Notes: a model not told the origin generated them from the sequence alone. Shown: positions 32,327-42,275, counted from the first letter of the stretch. The stretch: DNA of 64,000 bases from Sulfurospirillum sp. (GCA_016744795.1 JADGDR010000002.1:62001-126000), one strand, 5' to 3'. Numbers and translations are program-made.

Positions 32327-33049
32327 TCACCAAACTATAAGATTAAAATGATTTATAGTAGTTTCTGTGACAAAGTTGTCTTTGTCGCAGAAATCTTTTA
32401 GTACAGTTTCTATTCTGTTTTTATTGGGTTTTACACCTCTAACTTCTAAATGCCACTCAAAATTTTCTACAGCCTCGCTGAACTCTCTTGTTCTTACTTT
32501 CTCTTCTTCAAATGGAATTACTTGATAAAACTTGTTTTGTCTATTTAACCAATCTTTTACTTTTTTTGCACCATTTGGTGGAGTATATATTGAACCATGT
32601 GCTTCAAAAAGTGCTTCCATTATGCGAGTTTCTCTTTTTCCTGCCCAACCAAGGTAAATCTTGGTTTTAGCACAATTGTTCATTTTCTTCAAGTCCTCAT
32701 CATCGTGTATGGCTGGTGACATAGTACAAAATGCATAGTCATAATTATTTTTACATGTAAAGCTATTCCAGTTTACATGTAGAGTGTTTATATTGTTTAG
32801 ATTTAGTTTTTTGGCATCTTGTTTTAGGAATTCTAACATCTCTTTAGATGAGTCCATAGCATCTACATGTAAACACTTTTTTGCCAAATGAAGAGTGTAT
32901 ACTCCCGTACCACAACCTATGTCTAAAAGTGTTTTGTTTTTAAACTCTACATGTAAAGAAGTTAGAGCATCAAATATTCTGTTTTCAAATCTATCTTTGT
33001 CTTCACTATATCTTGAATAGTTTTTTGCTTTTTTATCCCATTTGTTCAT
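32327..33049 (-). CDS. Class I SAM-dependent methyltransferase
   Basis: 240 residues. SAM-binding motif I LLDIGCGTGVYTLHLA near residue 40, acidic motif II VDAMDSS, and CTMSPAIHD as motif post-I. It belongs to the general UbiE/type-11 group; the substrate is unknown. Four TACATGTA copies (32752, 32774, 32864, 32948) lie within 204 bases and encode FTCK, LHVN, LHVD and LHVE, the densest cluster in the window. It is convergent with the ferritin-like gene with no spacer. Confidence 0.82.
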   Translation of the reverse strand: MNKWDKKAKNYSRYSEDKDRFENRIFDALTSLHVEFKNKTLLDIGCGTGVYTLHLAKKCLHVDAMDSSKEMLEFLKQDAKKLNLNNINTLHVNWNSFTCKNNYDYAFCTMSPAIHDDEDLKKMNNCAKTKIYLGWAGKRETRIMEALFEAHGSIYTPPNGAKKVKDWLNRQNKFYQVIPFEEEKVRTREFSEAVENFEWHLEVRGVKPNKNRIETVLKDFCDKDNFVTETTINHFNLIVW

Positions 33050-33112
33050 GTTCTGTCCTTTGTTTTATTATGTGCTGTAAGTGTGATGAATGCTGTCTAA
33101 GTTAAAATGCTC

Positions 33113-33502
33113 TTATACAGAGATTTCTCCATCAATATAATACCAGCTCTTTTCCTCTTTTAAAAACCTACTTTTTTCTATAAAAGAGTTGTCTTTTCCT
33201 TCACAAATAAGAGAAGCTTTAAATGTGACATATGCTTCTTTTTCACCATCTATAAACTCAATTATTTTAAGATTTTGAAAAGTTGTCTGTTTTGAAAAAT
33301 CTTCTATACTCTTTATATTGTCATCTCTTGTTGTCTTGTGAGTTGTTTGTATGATGTATTTATGCTTTGCTAAAGCATAAGCTGAGTAACGTGAACGCAT
33401 AAGAAGAAGAGCATTTTGTGCTACTCTTCCATCATGATATGTTTTACAACACTTTTTGTATTTTAAGTTACTTCCACAAGGGCATTTGTCGTTTATACTC
33501 AT
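33113..33502 (-). CDS. YchJ-like SEC-C motif protein
   Basis: 129 residues. The N-terminal zinc motif is KCPCGSNLKYKKCC (C-x-C-x8-C-C), followed by the YchJ core ALLLMRSRYSAYALAKHKYII and a TVTFKA-like NTF2-fold strand. Function is unknown. It lies two bases downstream of the aldo/keto reductase gene, so the two are co-transcribed. Confidence 0.87.
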   Translation of the reverse strand: MSINDKCPCGSNLKYKKCCKTYHDGRVAQNALLLMRSRYSAYALAKHKYIIQTTHKTTRDDNIKSIEDFSKQTTFQNLKIIEFIDGEKEAYVTFKASLICEGKDNSFIEKSRFLKEEKSWYYIDGEISV

Positions 33503-33504
33503 TA

Positions 33505-34524
33505 CTATCCCATAGGATACAAAATGTCTGAATGAACAGCATCTAGTTTTTGCATAAGTTCATTGTCAATTTTGTAATCAAGTCCAGCCAAGGTGTCATC
33601 AAGTTGCTCTGCACTGCTTGCCCCTATAATAGTAGAGGCAATAAATTCAAATTGCATACTCCACGCAGTTGCTAGAGTTGTTAAGTTTACTCCATACTCT
33701 TTTGCTATTTTTAAGTACTTTTCTACCGACGAGATTGTCTTATCATTAACAAATCTTTTTGCTTGATTTTGTACACGTGGATTTGGATCGTTTAAATATT
33801 TTGCAAATCTTGCATTTGGTGGATAGATTTTTTGATTATATTTACCTGTTAATACACCACCTGCTAGTGGTGAATAAGGTAACAAAGATATATCTTCTTT
33901 AGAACATACAGTTGCTATTTCATCTAAAAATCTTCTATTTAACATAGAAAAATTGTTTTGAATAGATTGGAATCTAGCTAAGTTTTTGAATTTTGATGTT
34001 TCATTCGCTTTAGTAAGTCCATAAGCACTATCATTTGATGTTCCTAGGTATCTTATTTTGCCTTGTTTTACTAGTTCATCAAGAACATATAGGCTCTCTT
34101 CAATAGGAACTGACATATCAGGCCAATGAATTTGATATAGATCTATATAATCAGTTTTTAGTCTTTTAAGAGTATCTTCTAGTGCTTTTGTTATGTGAAA
34201 TCTATCTATTGCTGTTAATCCATGTCTTATGGGTGGAACAAACCAGCCGTTTGCTGCTCCTGCTACTTTTGAAGCCATAATGATGGAATCTCTTGGTTTA
34301 GTTTGTAACCACTCTCCTACTATTTCTTCTGTAAGTCCCGCATATTTTTTTGAAGGAGGAACAGGGTAAAGTTCAGCCGTATCAAAAAAATTAATTCCCA
34401 TATCATAAGCTTTGTCCATGATTCTAAATGATTCTTTTTTATCAGCGGCTGTTCCAAATGTCATTGTTCCAAGACAAATTGGGGTAACTCTTAATCCACT
34501 TTTTCCAATATATCTATATTCCAT
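33505..34524 (-). CDS. Aldo/keto reductase
   Basis: 339 residues, TIM barrel. Active-site residues appear as FDTAELYP (D and Y), SKVAGAANG (K) and YQIHWPD (H). The C-terminal NADPH motif is IIGASSAEQLDDTL. It resembles the Tas/YghZ branch rather than AKR1. Substrate unknown. Confidence 0.9.
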   Translation of the reverse strand: MEYRYIGKSGLRVTPICLGTMTFGTAADKKESFRIMDKAYDMGINFFDTAELYPVPPSKKYAGLTEEIVGEWLQTKPRDSIIMASKVAGAANGWFVPPIRHGLTAIDRFHITKALEDTLKRLKTDYIDLYQIHWPDMSVPIEESLYVLDELVKQGKIRYLGTSNDSAYGLTKANETSKFKNLARFQSIQNNFSMLNRRFLDEIATVCSKEDISLLPYSPLAGGVLTGKYNQKIYPPNARFAKYLNDPNPRVQNQAKRFVNDKTISSVEKYLKIAKEYGVNLTTLATAWSMQFEFIASTIIGASSAEQLDDTLAGLDYKIDNELMQKLDAVHSDILYPMG

Positions 34525-34591
34525 TTTAAAACCTTTTGAATTTTTGTATATTATAGTATATTTAATTTAAATGCTTTACATGTAAAGGTAT

Positions 34592-35887
34592 TTATTCTCT
34601 TTTGTCTATAACACGTATAGCTTTTCCATTTGAGCGTATTAGAGATTTTGGTGCTACAAGTTTTACTGTTACATTTATATATAGAGCATTTAGTAGCTCT
34701 TCTTGTATGTGTTTTTGTAAGCGTGTTAAATCTCCTACATCATCACTCATGACATTTTCACTTAGTTCTACGTCTATTTCAAGTTTATCTAGGTGACCTT
34801 TTTTGTTAGCTATGATTTGGTAGTTTAATGTTATGTCATCTACTTTCGCAAGGACATGTTCTATCTGAGAAGGAAAAACATTTACACCATTTATTACAAG
34901 CATATCATCACTACGTCCTACAATACTTTCAATTCTACAAAGTGTTCTACCACAACGACAAGGCACTCTTGTAATAGATGTTATATCACCTGTTTTGTAT
35001 CTGATTATAGGAAGACCTTGTTTTGTTAGAGTGGTAACTACAAGTTCACCTCTATTGCCATCTTCTAAAACTTCCTCAGTTTTTGGGTCTATGATTTCAG
35101 GATAAAAATGATCTTCATTAAAGTGAAGTAGGTGAGAGTGTTTACAGCTTGAAGCGACTCCTGGTCCTATGATTTCTGAGAGTCCATATACTTCATGATA
35201 ATCAATACCCCAAATATTGGATATTTCATCTTTAAGCCCATCACTAGCAGGTTCTGCTCCAAAAAAACCAACTTTAAGTGAAAAATCTTTTTTAATGTCA
35301 TAACCTTCTGCTTCTGCTTTTTCAGCTAAGTGGAGGGCAAAAGATGGAGTTCCTGTGATTGCAGTTGCTTTAAAGTCTTTTAGTAGAAGAAGTTGACGAG
35401 AGGTAAACCCAGTTGAACTGGGAATTACAGCAATTTTCATACGCTCAGCAGCTGTGTGAAATCCAAGCCCACCAGTAAAAAGACCATATCCAGTAGCATT
35501 ATGCAAAATATCTTTACATGTAAGCCCACCCATAGTGAAAACTCTGCCCATAACTTCTGCCCAGATGTCCATATCGTGTTCTGTATAACCAACTACTGTT
35601 GGTTTTCCACTGGTTCCACTAGAACTATGAACTCTTACAATTTGATCCATTTCAACTGAAAACATTCCAAAAGGATAGTTATTTCTTAAATCTTGTTTTT
35701 TCGTAAAAGGAAGTTTAGCTATATCTTTTAGTGTTCTTATATCTTCAGGGCGAATACCCATCTCTTCAAATCTTTTTTTGTAAAAAGGAACAAGATGAAA
35801 AACTCTTACAAGAGTCTCTTTTAGATGGCTTAGTTGCCAGTTTTCAAGTTCATTTTTTGTAAAGCTTTCGTTTTTGCTAAATGTCAT
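34592..35887 (-). CDS. paaK: Phenylacetate-CoA ligase, copy 2
   Basis: 431 residues of the ANL superfamily. P-loop SSSGTSGKPTVVGYT, the aryl pocket GYGLFTGGLGFHTAAERMK, YGLSEIIGPG, and a C-terminal CRCGRT zinc-like tetrad followed by GRSDDMLVINGVNVFPSQIE, all family-specific. It forms aryl-CoA from aryl acids and ATP. It is the last gene of the iorA-iorB-paaK-ACT-paaK unit and is closely similar to copy 1 along its whole length. A palindrome at 35515 encodes LTCK. Confidence 0.9.
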   Translation of the reverse strand: MTFSKNESFTKNELENWQLSHLKETLVRVFHLVPFYKKRFEEMGIRPEDIRTLKDIAKLPFTKKQDLRNNYPFGMFSVEMDQIVRVHSSSGTSGKPTVVGYTEHDMDIWAEVMGRVFTMGGLTCKDILHNATGYGLFTGGLGFHTAAERMKIAVIPSSTGFTSRQLLLLKDFKATAITGTPSFALHLAEKAEAEGYDIKKDFSLKVGFFGAEPASDGLKDEISNIWGIDYHEVYGLSEIIGPGVASSCKHSHLLHFNEDHFYPEIIDPKTEEVLEDGNRGELVVTTLTKQGLPIIRYKTGDITSITRVPCRCGRTLCRIESIVGRSDDMLVINGVNVFPSQIEHVLAKVDDITLNYQIIANKKGHLDKLEIDVELSENVMSDDVGDLTRLQKHIQEELLNALYINVTVKLVAPKSLIRSNGKAIRVIDKRE

Positions 35888-35892
35888 TGTTT

Positions 35893-36324
35893 TTACTTGT
35901 AAAAATGACTGGCACTAACTACTTCAAGGTTGGCATCAAGAAGTGATTTTACTGCTTCATTAAACTTGTCTTTTTCAACATTAAATATAAAAATACCTAT
36001 ATCTGATTCATAAAAACTGTATGTATATTGGATATTAATATTGTTTTTTGAAAGAGCAGTTACAACTTTGTCAAAACTTCCAACTACATCATCAATTTTA
36101 ACACCAAAAACATTGGTAAATCTTACACTAAATCCATTATCTTCTAATATAGCTTTTGCTTTTTCTGGGTTGTCTACAATAGTTCTAACCAAACCAAAGT
36201 CAGTAGAGTCTGCTAAAAGAATAGATTTTATAGATATTTCATTTTTACTAAGTACGTTAGTAAAATCATTAAGTTCACCAGTCTTGTTTTCGATAAAAAC
36301 TGAAAGTTGTTTAATAGTATACAT
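35893..36324 (-). CDS. Tandem ACT-domain protein
   Basis: 143 residues with two ACT repeats: IKQLSVFIENKTGELNDFTNVLSKNEI (1-70) and VDDVVGSFDKVVTALSKNNINIQYTYS (75-143). There is no catalytic domain. Stand-alone ACT pairs bind amino acids and regulate or stabilise partner enzymes. Its place between the two paaK genes, touching the first by one base, suggests it senses an amino acid for this pathway. Confidence 0.87.
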   Translation of the reverse strand: MYTIKQLSVFIENKTGELNDFTNVLSKNEISIKSILLADSTDFGLVRTIVDNPEKAKAILEDNGFSVRFTNVFGVKIDDVVGSFDKVVTALSKNNINIQYTYSFYESDIGIFIFNVEKDKFNEAVKSLLDANLEVVSASHFYK

Positions 36325-37622
36325 TATAGACTCCTTTTGTCAATTACACGTATGGCTTTACCCATACTTCTTTCTATGCTTCTAGGTTCTACTAGTTTAA
36401 TCTTTGCATTTATATAAAGATTGTTTAAAAGCGCACTTTGTATGTTCTTTTTGATTTTTTCTAAGCCACCAATGCTATCCATTGGCATCTCCTCGGTAAC
36501 TTCAACCATTATTTCTAAGCTATCAAGATAGCCTTTTTTGTCCGCTATTATTTGATAATTTAGTGTTATACCAGCTATGTTTGATAAAATATGCTCTACT
36601 TGTGATGGAAATACATTTACACCATTTACAATAAGCATATCATCAACTCTTCCCATAATGCTTTTCATTCGAACATGGGTTCTTCCACATTTACAAGGTG
36701 TCAAATCAAGACTTGTTATATCACCTGTTCTATATCTTATGACAGGAAGCGCTTGTTTTGTCAATGAGGTGATTACAAGTTCACCTTTTTCACCATAAGG
36801 AAGAACTTCACCCGTTTTATGGTCAACTATTTCAGGGTAAAAATGATCTTCAAATATATGCAAATCTCTACTTTCGCAACAGCTATTTGATACTCCTGGT
36901 CCGATTATTTCAGAAAGTCCATAAATTTCAAAATAGTCTATACCCCAAATACGTGAGACTTCTTCTTTAAGTCCTTCACTTGTTGGTTCTGCTCCAAAGA
37001 TTCCACATTTTAGTTTAAAGTCTTTTTTAACATCATAACCCTCTTTTTTAGCAGTTTCTGCCATGTGTAGAGCGAATGATGGAGTTGAAGTAAGAACAGT
37101 TGAGTTAAAATCTTTCATTAGTAAAAGTTGTCGAGAAGTAAAACCACCACTACTTGGCACAACAGTAGCACCAACTGTTTCTGCTCCATTGTGAACACCA
37201 AGGCCGCCAGTAAAAAGACCATAACCATAGGTATTGTGAACAGTGTCTTCAGAGTTTACACCACTCATAGTAAATACCCTTGCCATAACTTCGTTCCAAA
37301 CATCCATATCAGATTTTGTGTAACCTACAACGGTAGGTTTTCCTGTTGTTCCACTAGAACTATGAATTCTAACAACCGCATCTTGATTAACAGCAAACAT
37401 GCCAAAAGGGTAGTTGTCTCTTAAATCTTGTTTTTTTGTAAATGGAAGTTTTGCTATATCTTTAATAGATTTTATATCTGTAGGAATAATTCCCAATTCT
37501 TTAAACTTTTTTTGATAAAAAGGAACAACACCATATACTCTAGCTACGGTCTCTTTTAGTCTTGCAGATTGCAGTTTTTCTAATTCTAAACGAGGTAAAG
37601 TTTCATTTTTTGACCATATCAT
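36324..37622 (-). CDS. paaK: Phenylacetate-CoA ligase, copy 1
   Basis: 432 residues. P-loop SSSGTTGKPTVVGYT, GYGLFTGGLGVHNGAETVG, YGLSEIIGPGVS, CKCGRTHVRM and GRVDDMLIVNGVNVFPSQVE. It abuts iorB (shared base) and the ACT gene. As arylacetyl-CoA is also the product of the adjacent IorAB, the enzyme may either activate external aryl acids or run toward ATP formation; sequence cannot decide. Confidence 0.9.
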   Translation of the reverse strand: MIWSKNETLPRLELEKLQSARLKETVARVYGVVPFYQKKFKELGIIPTDIKSIKDIAKLPFTKKQDLRDNYPFGMFAVNQDAVVRIHSSSGTTGKPTVVGYTKSDMDVWNEVMARVFTMSGVNSEDTVHNTYGYGLFTGGLGVHNGAETVGATVVPSSGGFTSRQLLLMKDFNSTVLTSTPSFALHMAETAKKEGYDVKKDFKLKCGIFGAEPTSEGLKEEVSRIWGIDYFEIYGLSEIIGPGVSNSCCESRDLHIFEDHFYPEIVDHKTGEVLPYGEKGELVITSLTKQALPVIRYRTGDITSLDLTPCKCGRTHVRMKSIMGRVDDMLIVNGVNVFPSQVEHILSNIAGITLNYQIIADKKGYLDSLEIMVEVTEEMPMDSIGGLEKIKKNIQSALLNNLYINAKIKLVEPRSIERSMGKAIRVIDKRSL

Positions 37623-38155
37623 TAAATATTCCTTGCATCTTCAATAGCTTGATGAAGAACCTCAATGTTTTTAGCTGCCATTTTGGCATTCATTTGTTTA
37701 ATAGCTTTCTCAATATCATTAAGAGAAAAAGGAAAATTAGGGTCACGAGCGAGAGTGATACCTAGCATATACACATTAAGAGCTTGGATTGGAAACTCTT
37801 TGTTTCTTGCTTTAGAAAAGGCATCTATTTTTATGGTTTTATACTCTATTTTAGGAAATTTACTATCAGCATTAACAATGATAGTTCCTTTTGTTTTTTC
37901 AAGATATTGGATGTTTCTAAGTCCTTCATTACCTTCAAGTGCTATTAGTAAATCAGCCTGTCCTTCGTCTATTGCAGGGGAGTGGAAATCACCAACTTTT
38001 ACATAACAAGAAACAGAACCACCACGTTGACTCATTCCATGGTTTTCAGTTCCTAAACACTTTTGGTCTTTTAATGAAGCAGCAATACTAAGAACTTTTA
38101 CTAAAAAAACTGCACCTTGACCACCAATACCCGCTATAACTACTTGATATTTCAT
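37622..38155 (-). CDS. iorB: Indolepyruvate ferredoxin oxidoreductase, beta subunit
   Basis: 177 residues, the gamma-type domain of 2-oxoacid:ferredoxin oxidoreductases. IAGIGGQGAVFLVKVL is the conserved start and GTENHGMSQRGGSV is the family block that contacts CoA and the alpha subunit. It overlaps iorA by four bases, giving matched amounts of the two subunits. Confidence 0.93.
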   Translation of the reverse strand: MKYQVVIAGIGGQGAVFLVKVLSIAASLKDQKCLGTENHGMSQRGGSVSCYVKVGDFHSPAIDEGQADLLIALEGNEGLRNIQYLEKTKGTIIVNADSKFPKIEYKTIKIDAFSKARNKEFPIQALNVYMLGITLARDPNFPFSLNDIEKAIKQMNAKMAAKNIEVLHQAIEDARNI

Positions 38156-39960
38156 TTTTCAACCTTTATAAAAGCATCTGTTGGACATACGTCATCTAAA
38201 CATGCCGAACAACCAATGCATAAAAATGGGTCAATTTCTATTTTATGATTCTCGTTGTAGTTCATGGGCGGACACTTATACAGAGTCGTACAGATATCAC
38301 ATTCTACGCATTTGTCTTCATCTACCTCTGCAAAAACTTGAGGTAATTTTTCAGGAGCTCTCTCTTTATCTAAAATACAGAATTCTCTTATAACTGCCAC
38401 AACTGGTCCCGTTGCATTTTCATATTTTGTTTTTAGGAATTTCATAAAATCTATGGTTTTATCTACATTTGGAGTGTATTCATACTCGTGACATTCGACA
38501 CCACAACCTTCAACTATTTTTTTAATATCTATTTTACTAGGATTTATACGCTCAGGAGTCTTTTGACGTCCAGTCATAGCTGTAGTTGAATTATCTAAAA
38601 TAAGTAAAACAAATTTATGGTTTTGGTACACGGCATTTATGAGAGGTGAAACTCCAGAGTGCATAAATGTACTATCTCCTAAGGTTGCTACGACTGTTTT
38701 TGATGGATCAGCTATAGAAAAACCACTTGCCATAGAAATAGAACCTCCCATACATAAAACAGTATCAATAGCTCCTTGATTTAGTCCAAGTGTATAACAA
38801 CCAATATCTGATGGATAGATTGATTTTTTCTTTTTAAATACTTTCATAACTGAGTAGTATACATCTCTATGTGGACAGCCTGGACAGAGGTTTGGAGGAC
38901 GAACAGGAAGTTCATCTGCATATTTTGCACTTTTGTAAAATTGATTTTTTTCTATAAGTCCTACATTTGAGAAAGCGGCAAGAACCTTGTCTTTTGTAAA
39001 TTCATCTATTTTGTGTACGTCATTTGTAAGTTTTCCATGAAGTTTTGGAGAACTAAGTTGTTCTTCAATGCAAGGATAAGTCTCTTCAAATACAATAACT
39101 TGTTCATAGTTAACAAAAAGAGCTTCAATTTTTTCTTTAGGAAGAGGGTATGGCATATCAAGTTTAAGAACATCAGCTTCAATTTTCATCTCTTCAAGTG
39201 CTTCAATTACATAACCATTTCCAGTACCACTTGTAAGACAGAGTGTTTTAGCACCCTGAAGTTTTTTTATTTTGGGCTCAATTAATTCATTCCAGTTGTA
39301 CTCTTTAATAGCTTCAATTCTTTCAAATTGCTCCAAGCCTTGTCTAAAACGACCAGCTGGAGGAACAGCGGCCCATCTTTTGATTTCTCTTTTAAATTCA
39401 CCTTTTTGAGGATTAAAATCTAGTTTTTCATCAACTTCACAAATTTCTCTAGCATGACATACTCTCATAACAGGGCGGAGCATAGTAACAGTTTCAAATT
39501 TTTTTGAAATCTCAATACCAAGCTTAACCATATTGTACGCTTCATCAGGAGTAGCAGGGTCAAGAACTGGTATTTTCGCAAACTTTGCAAAACTTCGGCT
39601 GTCTTGTTCTGTTTGAGATGAGTGAAATCCTGGGTCATCAGCAACTATTAACAGCATGGCACCTTTAAGACCAATATATGAAGCACTCATCAAAGCATCA
39701 CTAGCTACATTTAAGCCAACTTGCTTCATGGTCGCACATGTTGTTCTTCCAGCAATCGCTCCTGCATATGCTACTTCAAAACCAACTTTTTCATTAGTTG
39801 CCCATTGGGCATATGCATCAACTCCAAACTTATCTTTAAATTTTTGAAAATTTCCTAAAATTTCACTCGATGGAGTTCCTGGATAACCAGAAATCATATC
39901 TACATTTGCATGAATTAGTGCTAAAGCAATAGCATCATTTCCCATTAAAATATCTTTCAT
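38152..39960 (-). CDS. iorA: Indolepyruvate ferredoxin oxidoreductase, alpha subunit
   Basis: 602 residues. N-terminal pyrimidine-binding domain (GNDAIALALIHANVDMISGYPGTPSSEI), TPP-binding domain with GDSTFMHSGV and NSTTAMTGRQ, and a C-terminal ferredoxin domain with two 4Fe-4S sets (CVECDICTTLYKCP and CIGCSACLDDVCP). With IorB it oxidises arylpyruvates from Phe, Tyr or Trp to arylacetyl-CoA, CO2 and reduced ferredoxin. First gene of its operon, divergent from the liv genes. Confidence 0.94.
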   Translation of the reverse strand: MKDILMGNDAIALALIHANVDMISGYPGTPSSEILGNFQKFKDKFGVDAYAQWATNEKVGFEVAYAGAIAGRTTCATMKQVGLNVASDALMSASYIGLKGAMLLIVADDPGFHSSQTEQDSRSFAKFAKIPVLDPATPDEAYNMVKLGIEISKKFETVTMLRPVMRVCHAREICEVDEKLDFNPQKGEFKREIKRWAAVPPAGRFRQGLEQFERIEAIKEYNWNELIEPKIKKLQGAKTLCLTSGTGNGYVIEALEEMKIEADVLKLDMPYPLPKEKIEALFVNYEQVIVFEETYPCIEEQLSSPKLHGKLTNDVHKIDEFTKDKVLAAFSNVGLIEKNQFYKSAKYADELPVRPPNLCPGCPHRDVYYSVMKVFKKKKSIYPSDIGCYTLGLNQGAIDTVLCMGGSISMASGFSIADPSKTVVATLGDSTFMHSGVSPLINAVYQNHKFVLLILDNSTTAMTGRQKTPERINPSKIDIKKIVEGCGVECHEYEYTPNVDKTIDFMKFLKTKYENATGPVVAVIREFCILDKERAPEKLPQVFAEVDEDKCVECDICTTLYKCPPMNYNENHKIEIDPFLCIGCSACLDDVCPTDAFIKVEK

Positions 39961-40252
39961 TATCTACCTACTTTCGTTGATGTAGCCTTTAGAGTATAAA
40001 ATAAATGTTTATAAAATCCTTATTTTGTTTAATATTGAGAAGATTACTCCACATTTGTAACAAATATCTAACTTTAATTAAGAGTCATATTCTCTTATTT
40101 ATATGTTAAGTTTTGTTAATACTTGTTGGGTTTTGTTTAAACTTTTAATCTAAAAAGCAAAATTAAAGATAAAATTTACTACCTTAATTAGATATCAGGA
40201 TGATAATGGATAGATGCCATGGATTTTTGTAAAACTTTAAGGAAAATTCAAT
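39961..40252. promoter_or_regulatory. Divergent regulatory region between iorA and the liv operon
   Basis: 292 very AT-rich non-coding bases. ATATCTAA (40064-40071) is inverted at 40188-40195 as TTAGATAT, the right copy 58 bases before the substrate-binding protein start. AAGGAAA precedes that start. No clear -35/-10 pair stands out. A shared regulator is plausible but no regulator gene is adjacent. Confidence 0.45.
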
Positions 40253-41401
40253 ATGTTAAAAAGGTTTACTTTAAGAGTCCTAGCTCTTCTACTCATTTCA
40301 TCTTTTGCAGTGCTTAATGCAAAAGATACAATAAAAATAGGTGCCTTAGTTGCTACAACTGGATCAGCTTCATTTTTAGGAGATCCTGAACTCAAAACTT
40401 TACAACACTATGTTACTAAGATAAATGCACAAGGTGGTGTAAATGGGCAAAAAATAGAGTTGATTCACTACGACACAGCTGCTAATCCTAAAAAAGCAGT
40501 TACTTTTACAAAAAGATTGATAAATCAAGATAAAGTTGTTGCAATTATTGGTCCATCAACTACTGGTGAAACTATGGCTATTATCAAGTTTGTTGAAAAA
40601 GCTGGTATTCCTTTGATGTCTATGTCAGCTGGAGTATCTATTATAGATCCTATAAAAAAATATGTATTTAAGGTAGCAGCAACAGATAGAATGGCTTGTA
40701 TGAAAATAATGCAAGATTTAAATAGAAGAAATCTTACAAATTTGGCACTTATTTCAGGTAATGGTGGATTTGGTAAATCTATGAGAAAAGAGTGTAAAGC
40801 AATAGCACCTAATTTTGGAATCAAAATAGTTGCAGATGAAACTTATGGAAAAAAAGATTCAGATATGACTGCCCAACTTTTGAAAATAAAAAACAATAAA
40901 GATGTGCAAGTTGTATTAAACCCAGGTTTTGGTCAAGGTCCAGCAATAGTTACAAAAAATTATGCACAATTAAAAATAAAATATCCATTTTACCAGTCAC
41001 ATGGTGTAGCTTCAAAGAAGTTTATACAAATTGCAGGAGCTGCTGCTGAAAGTGTTAGGGTTGTTTCTCCTCCAGTTATAGTTGCCAATAAACTTGATGA
41101 TTCAATAGCAAACAAAAAAGTAGCTTTAGCGTATAAAAATGAGTATGAAAAAACATTTAATTCCGATGTTTCAAGTTTTGGTGGACACGCTTATGATGCT
41201 ATCTATATCATAGTTGACGCAATTAAACGTGCAGGTTCAACTGAACCCAGTAAAATTAGAGATGCAATACAAAACACTAAAAACTTTGAAGGTGTTGATG
41301 GAATTGTAAATTTAAGTGAAACTGATCATTTAGGATTAAATACCAAGACTGGCATGATTATGTTAGAAATCAAAAATGGTGATTGGACGATAGTAAAATA
41401 A
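40253..41401 (+). CDS. Branched-chain-type amino acid ABC transporter, substrate-binding protein
   Basis: 382 residues. Signal peptide about 1-23 (LLLISSFAVLNA), no lipobox. LivJ/K type-1 binding fold: IKIGALVATTGSASFLGDPELKT, VNGQKIELIHYDTAANPKKA, VAIIGPSTTGETMAI, GGHAYDAIYIIVDA. It delivers ligand to the LivHMGF membrane complex. Given the divergent ior/paaK genes, aromatic as well as branched-chain amino acids are possible ligands. Confidence 0.93.
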   Translation: MLKRFTLRVLALLLISSFAVLNAKDTIKIGALVATTGSASFLGDPELKTLQHYVTKINAQGGVNGQKIELIHYDTAANPKKAVTFTKRLINQDKVVAIIGPSTTGETMAIIKFVEKAGIPLMSMSAGVSIIDPIKKYVFKVAATDRMACMKIMQDLNRRNLTNLALISGNGGFGKSMRKECKAIAPNFGIKIVADETYGKKDSDMTAQLLKIKNNKDVQVVLNPGFGQGPAIVTKNYAQLKIKYPFYQSHGVASKKFIQIAGAAAESVRVVSPPVIVANKLDDSIANKKVALAYKNEYEKTFNSDVSSFGGHAYDAIYIIVDAIKRAGSTEPSKIRDAIQNTKNFEGVDGIVNLSETDHLGLNTKTGMIMLEIKNGDWTIVK

Positions 41402-41404
41402 ATC

Positions 41405-42274
41405 ATGATAGAACTATTTGCTTACTTACTCTCAGGAGTTACGGTAGGGTTTATATATACACTTGTAGGACTTGGTTTTACAGTTATATATAACTCCAGT
41501 GGTATTATAAACTTTTCACAAGGGGAGTTTGTAATGGCTGGTGGTATGTCCACAGTATTTCTTTTATATGCTGGTTTACCACTTGGTGTTGCCTTTGTTT
41601 TGGCTATTTTGATAACTTCTATGATAGGGATAGTCTTATATAAGCTTATATCTCTTTCTCGTGATAGTTCTCCAATATCGCTTATTATATTGACCTTAGG
41701 CTTTGCTATTTTTTTACGAGGTTTAGCACAAGTCATATTTGATAAACAACTTCATACTATGCCATCTTTTGTTGGTGATGGTGCTTTTGAAATATTTGAT
41801 ACAACACTCACATATCAAGCTTTGTTAATTATGGTTGTTGCTAGTGCTATAGTAGTTTTATTGTACCTATTTTTTAAAAAAACAAAAACAGGTCAAGCAA
41901 TGGTAGCTGCTTCAAATAATGTTGATGCTGCAAAACTAATGGGAATAAATATAAAAAAGATACTTATGTTGAATTTTGCTATTTCCGCAGTTATTGCTTC
42001 CATAGGAGGTATTTTACTTACTCCTATTACTTCAACTAACTATGAAGTTGGTATTATGTTGGGGCTTAAAGGTTTTTGTGCTGCTATTATTGGAGGGCTT
42101 GGAAATCCTTTTGGAGCAGTTGCAGGTGGATTGATTTTAGGTGTGTTAGAGTCATTAGTTGCTGGGTATGTTTCTAGTGAGTATAAAGATGCAGTAGCAT
42201 TTGTAGTTTTACTTGCAATTTTATTTTTTATGCCAGGTGGGATTTTTGGCAACTTAAAATCTCAAAGGGTATGA
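41405..42274 (+). CDS. livH: Branched-chain-type amino acid ABC transporter permease
   Basis: 289 residues, about eight membrane helices. Family blocks: GFTVIYNSSGIINFSQGEFVM near the N-terminus, LAQVIFDKQ, and GLGNPFGAVAGGLILGVLE, where the NBD-coupling loop lies. It follows the binding protein gene after three bases. Confidence 0.94.
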   Translation: MIELFAYLLSGVTVGFIYTLVGLGFTVIYNSSGIINFSQGEFVMAGGMSTVFLLYAGLPLGVAFVLAILITSMIGIVLYKLISLSRDSSPISLIILTLGFAIFLRGLAQVIFDKQLHTMPSFVGDGAFEIFDTTLTYQALLIMVVASAIVVLLYLFFKKTKTGQAMVAASNNVDAAKLMGINIKKILMLNFAISAVIASIGGILLTPITSTNYEVGIMLGLKGFCAAIIGGLGNPFGAVAGGLILGVLESLVAGYVSSEYKDAVAFVVLLAILFFMPGGIFGNLKSQRV

Positions 42275-42275
42275 T

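Noticed and set aside
40064-40195. ATATCTAA / TTAGATAT arms upstream of the liv genes as a defined operator
   Set aside because: Arms are 116 bases apart in very AT-rich DNA where 8-base matches arise easily; noted only as part of the regulatory region.
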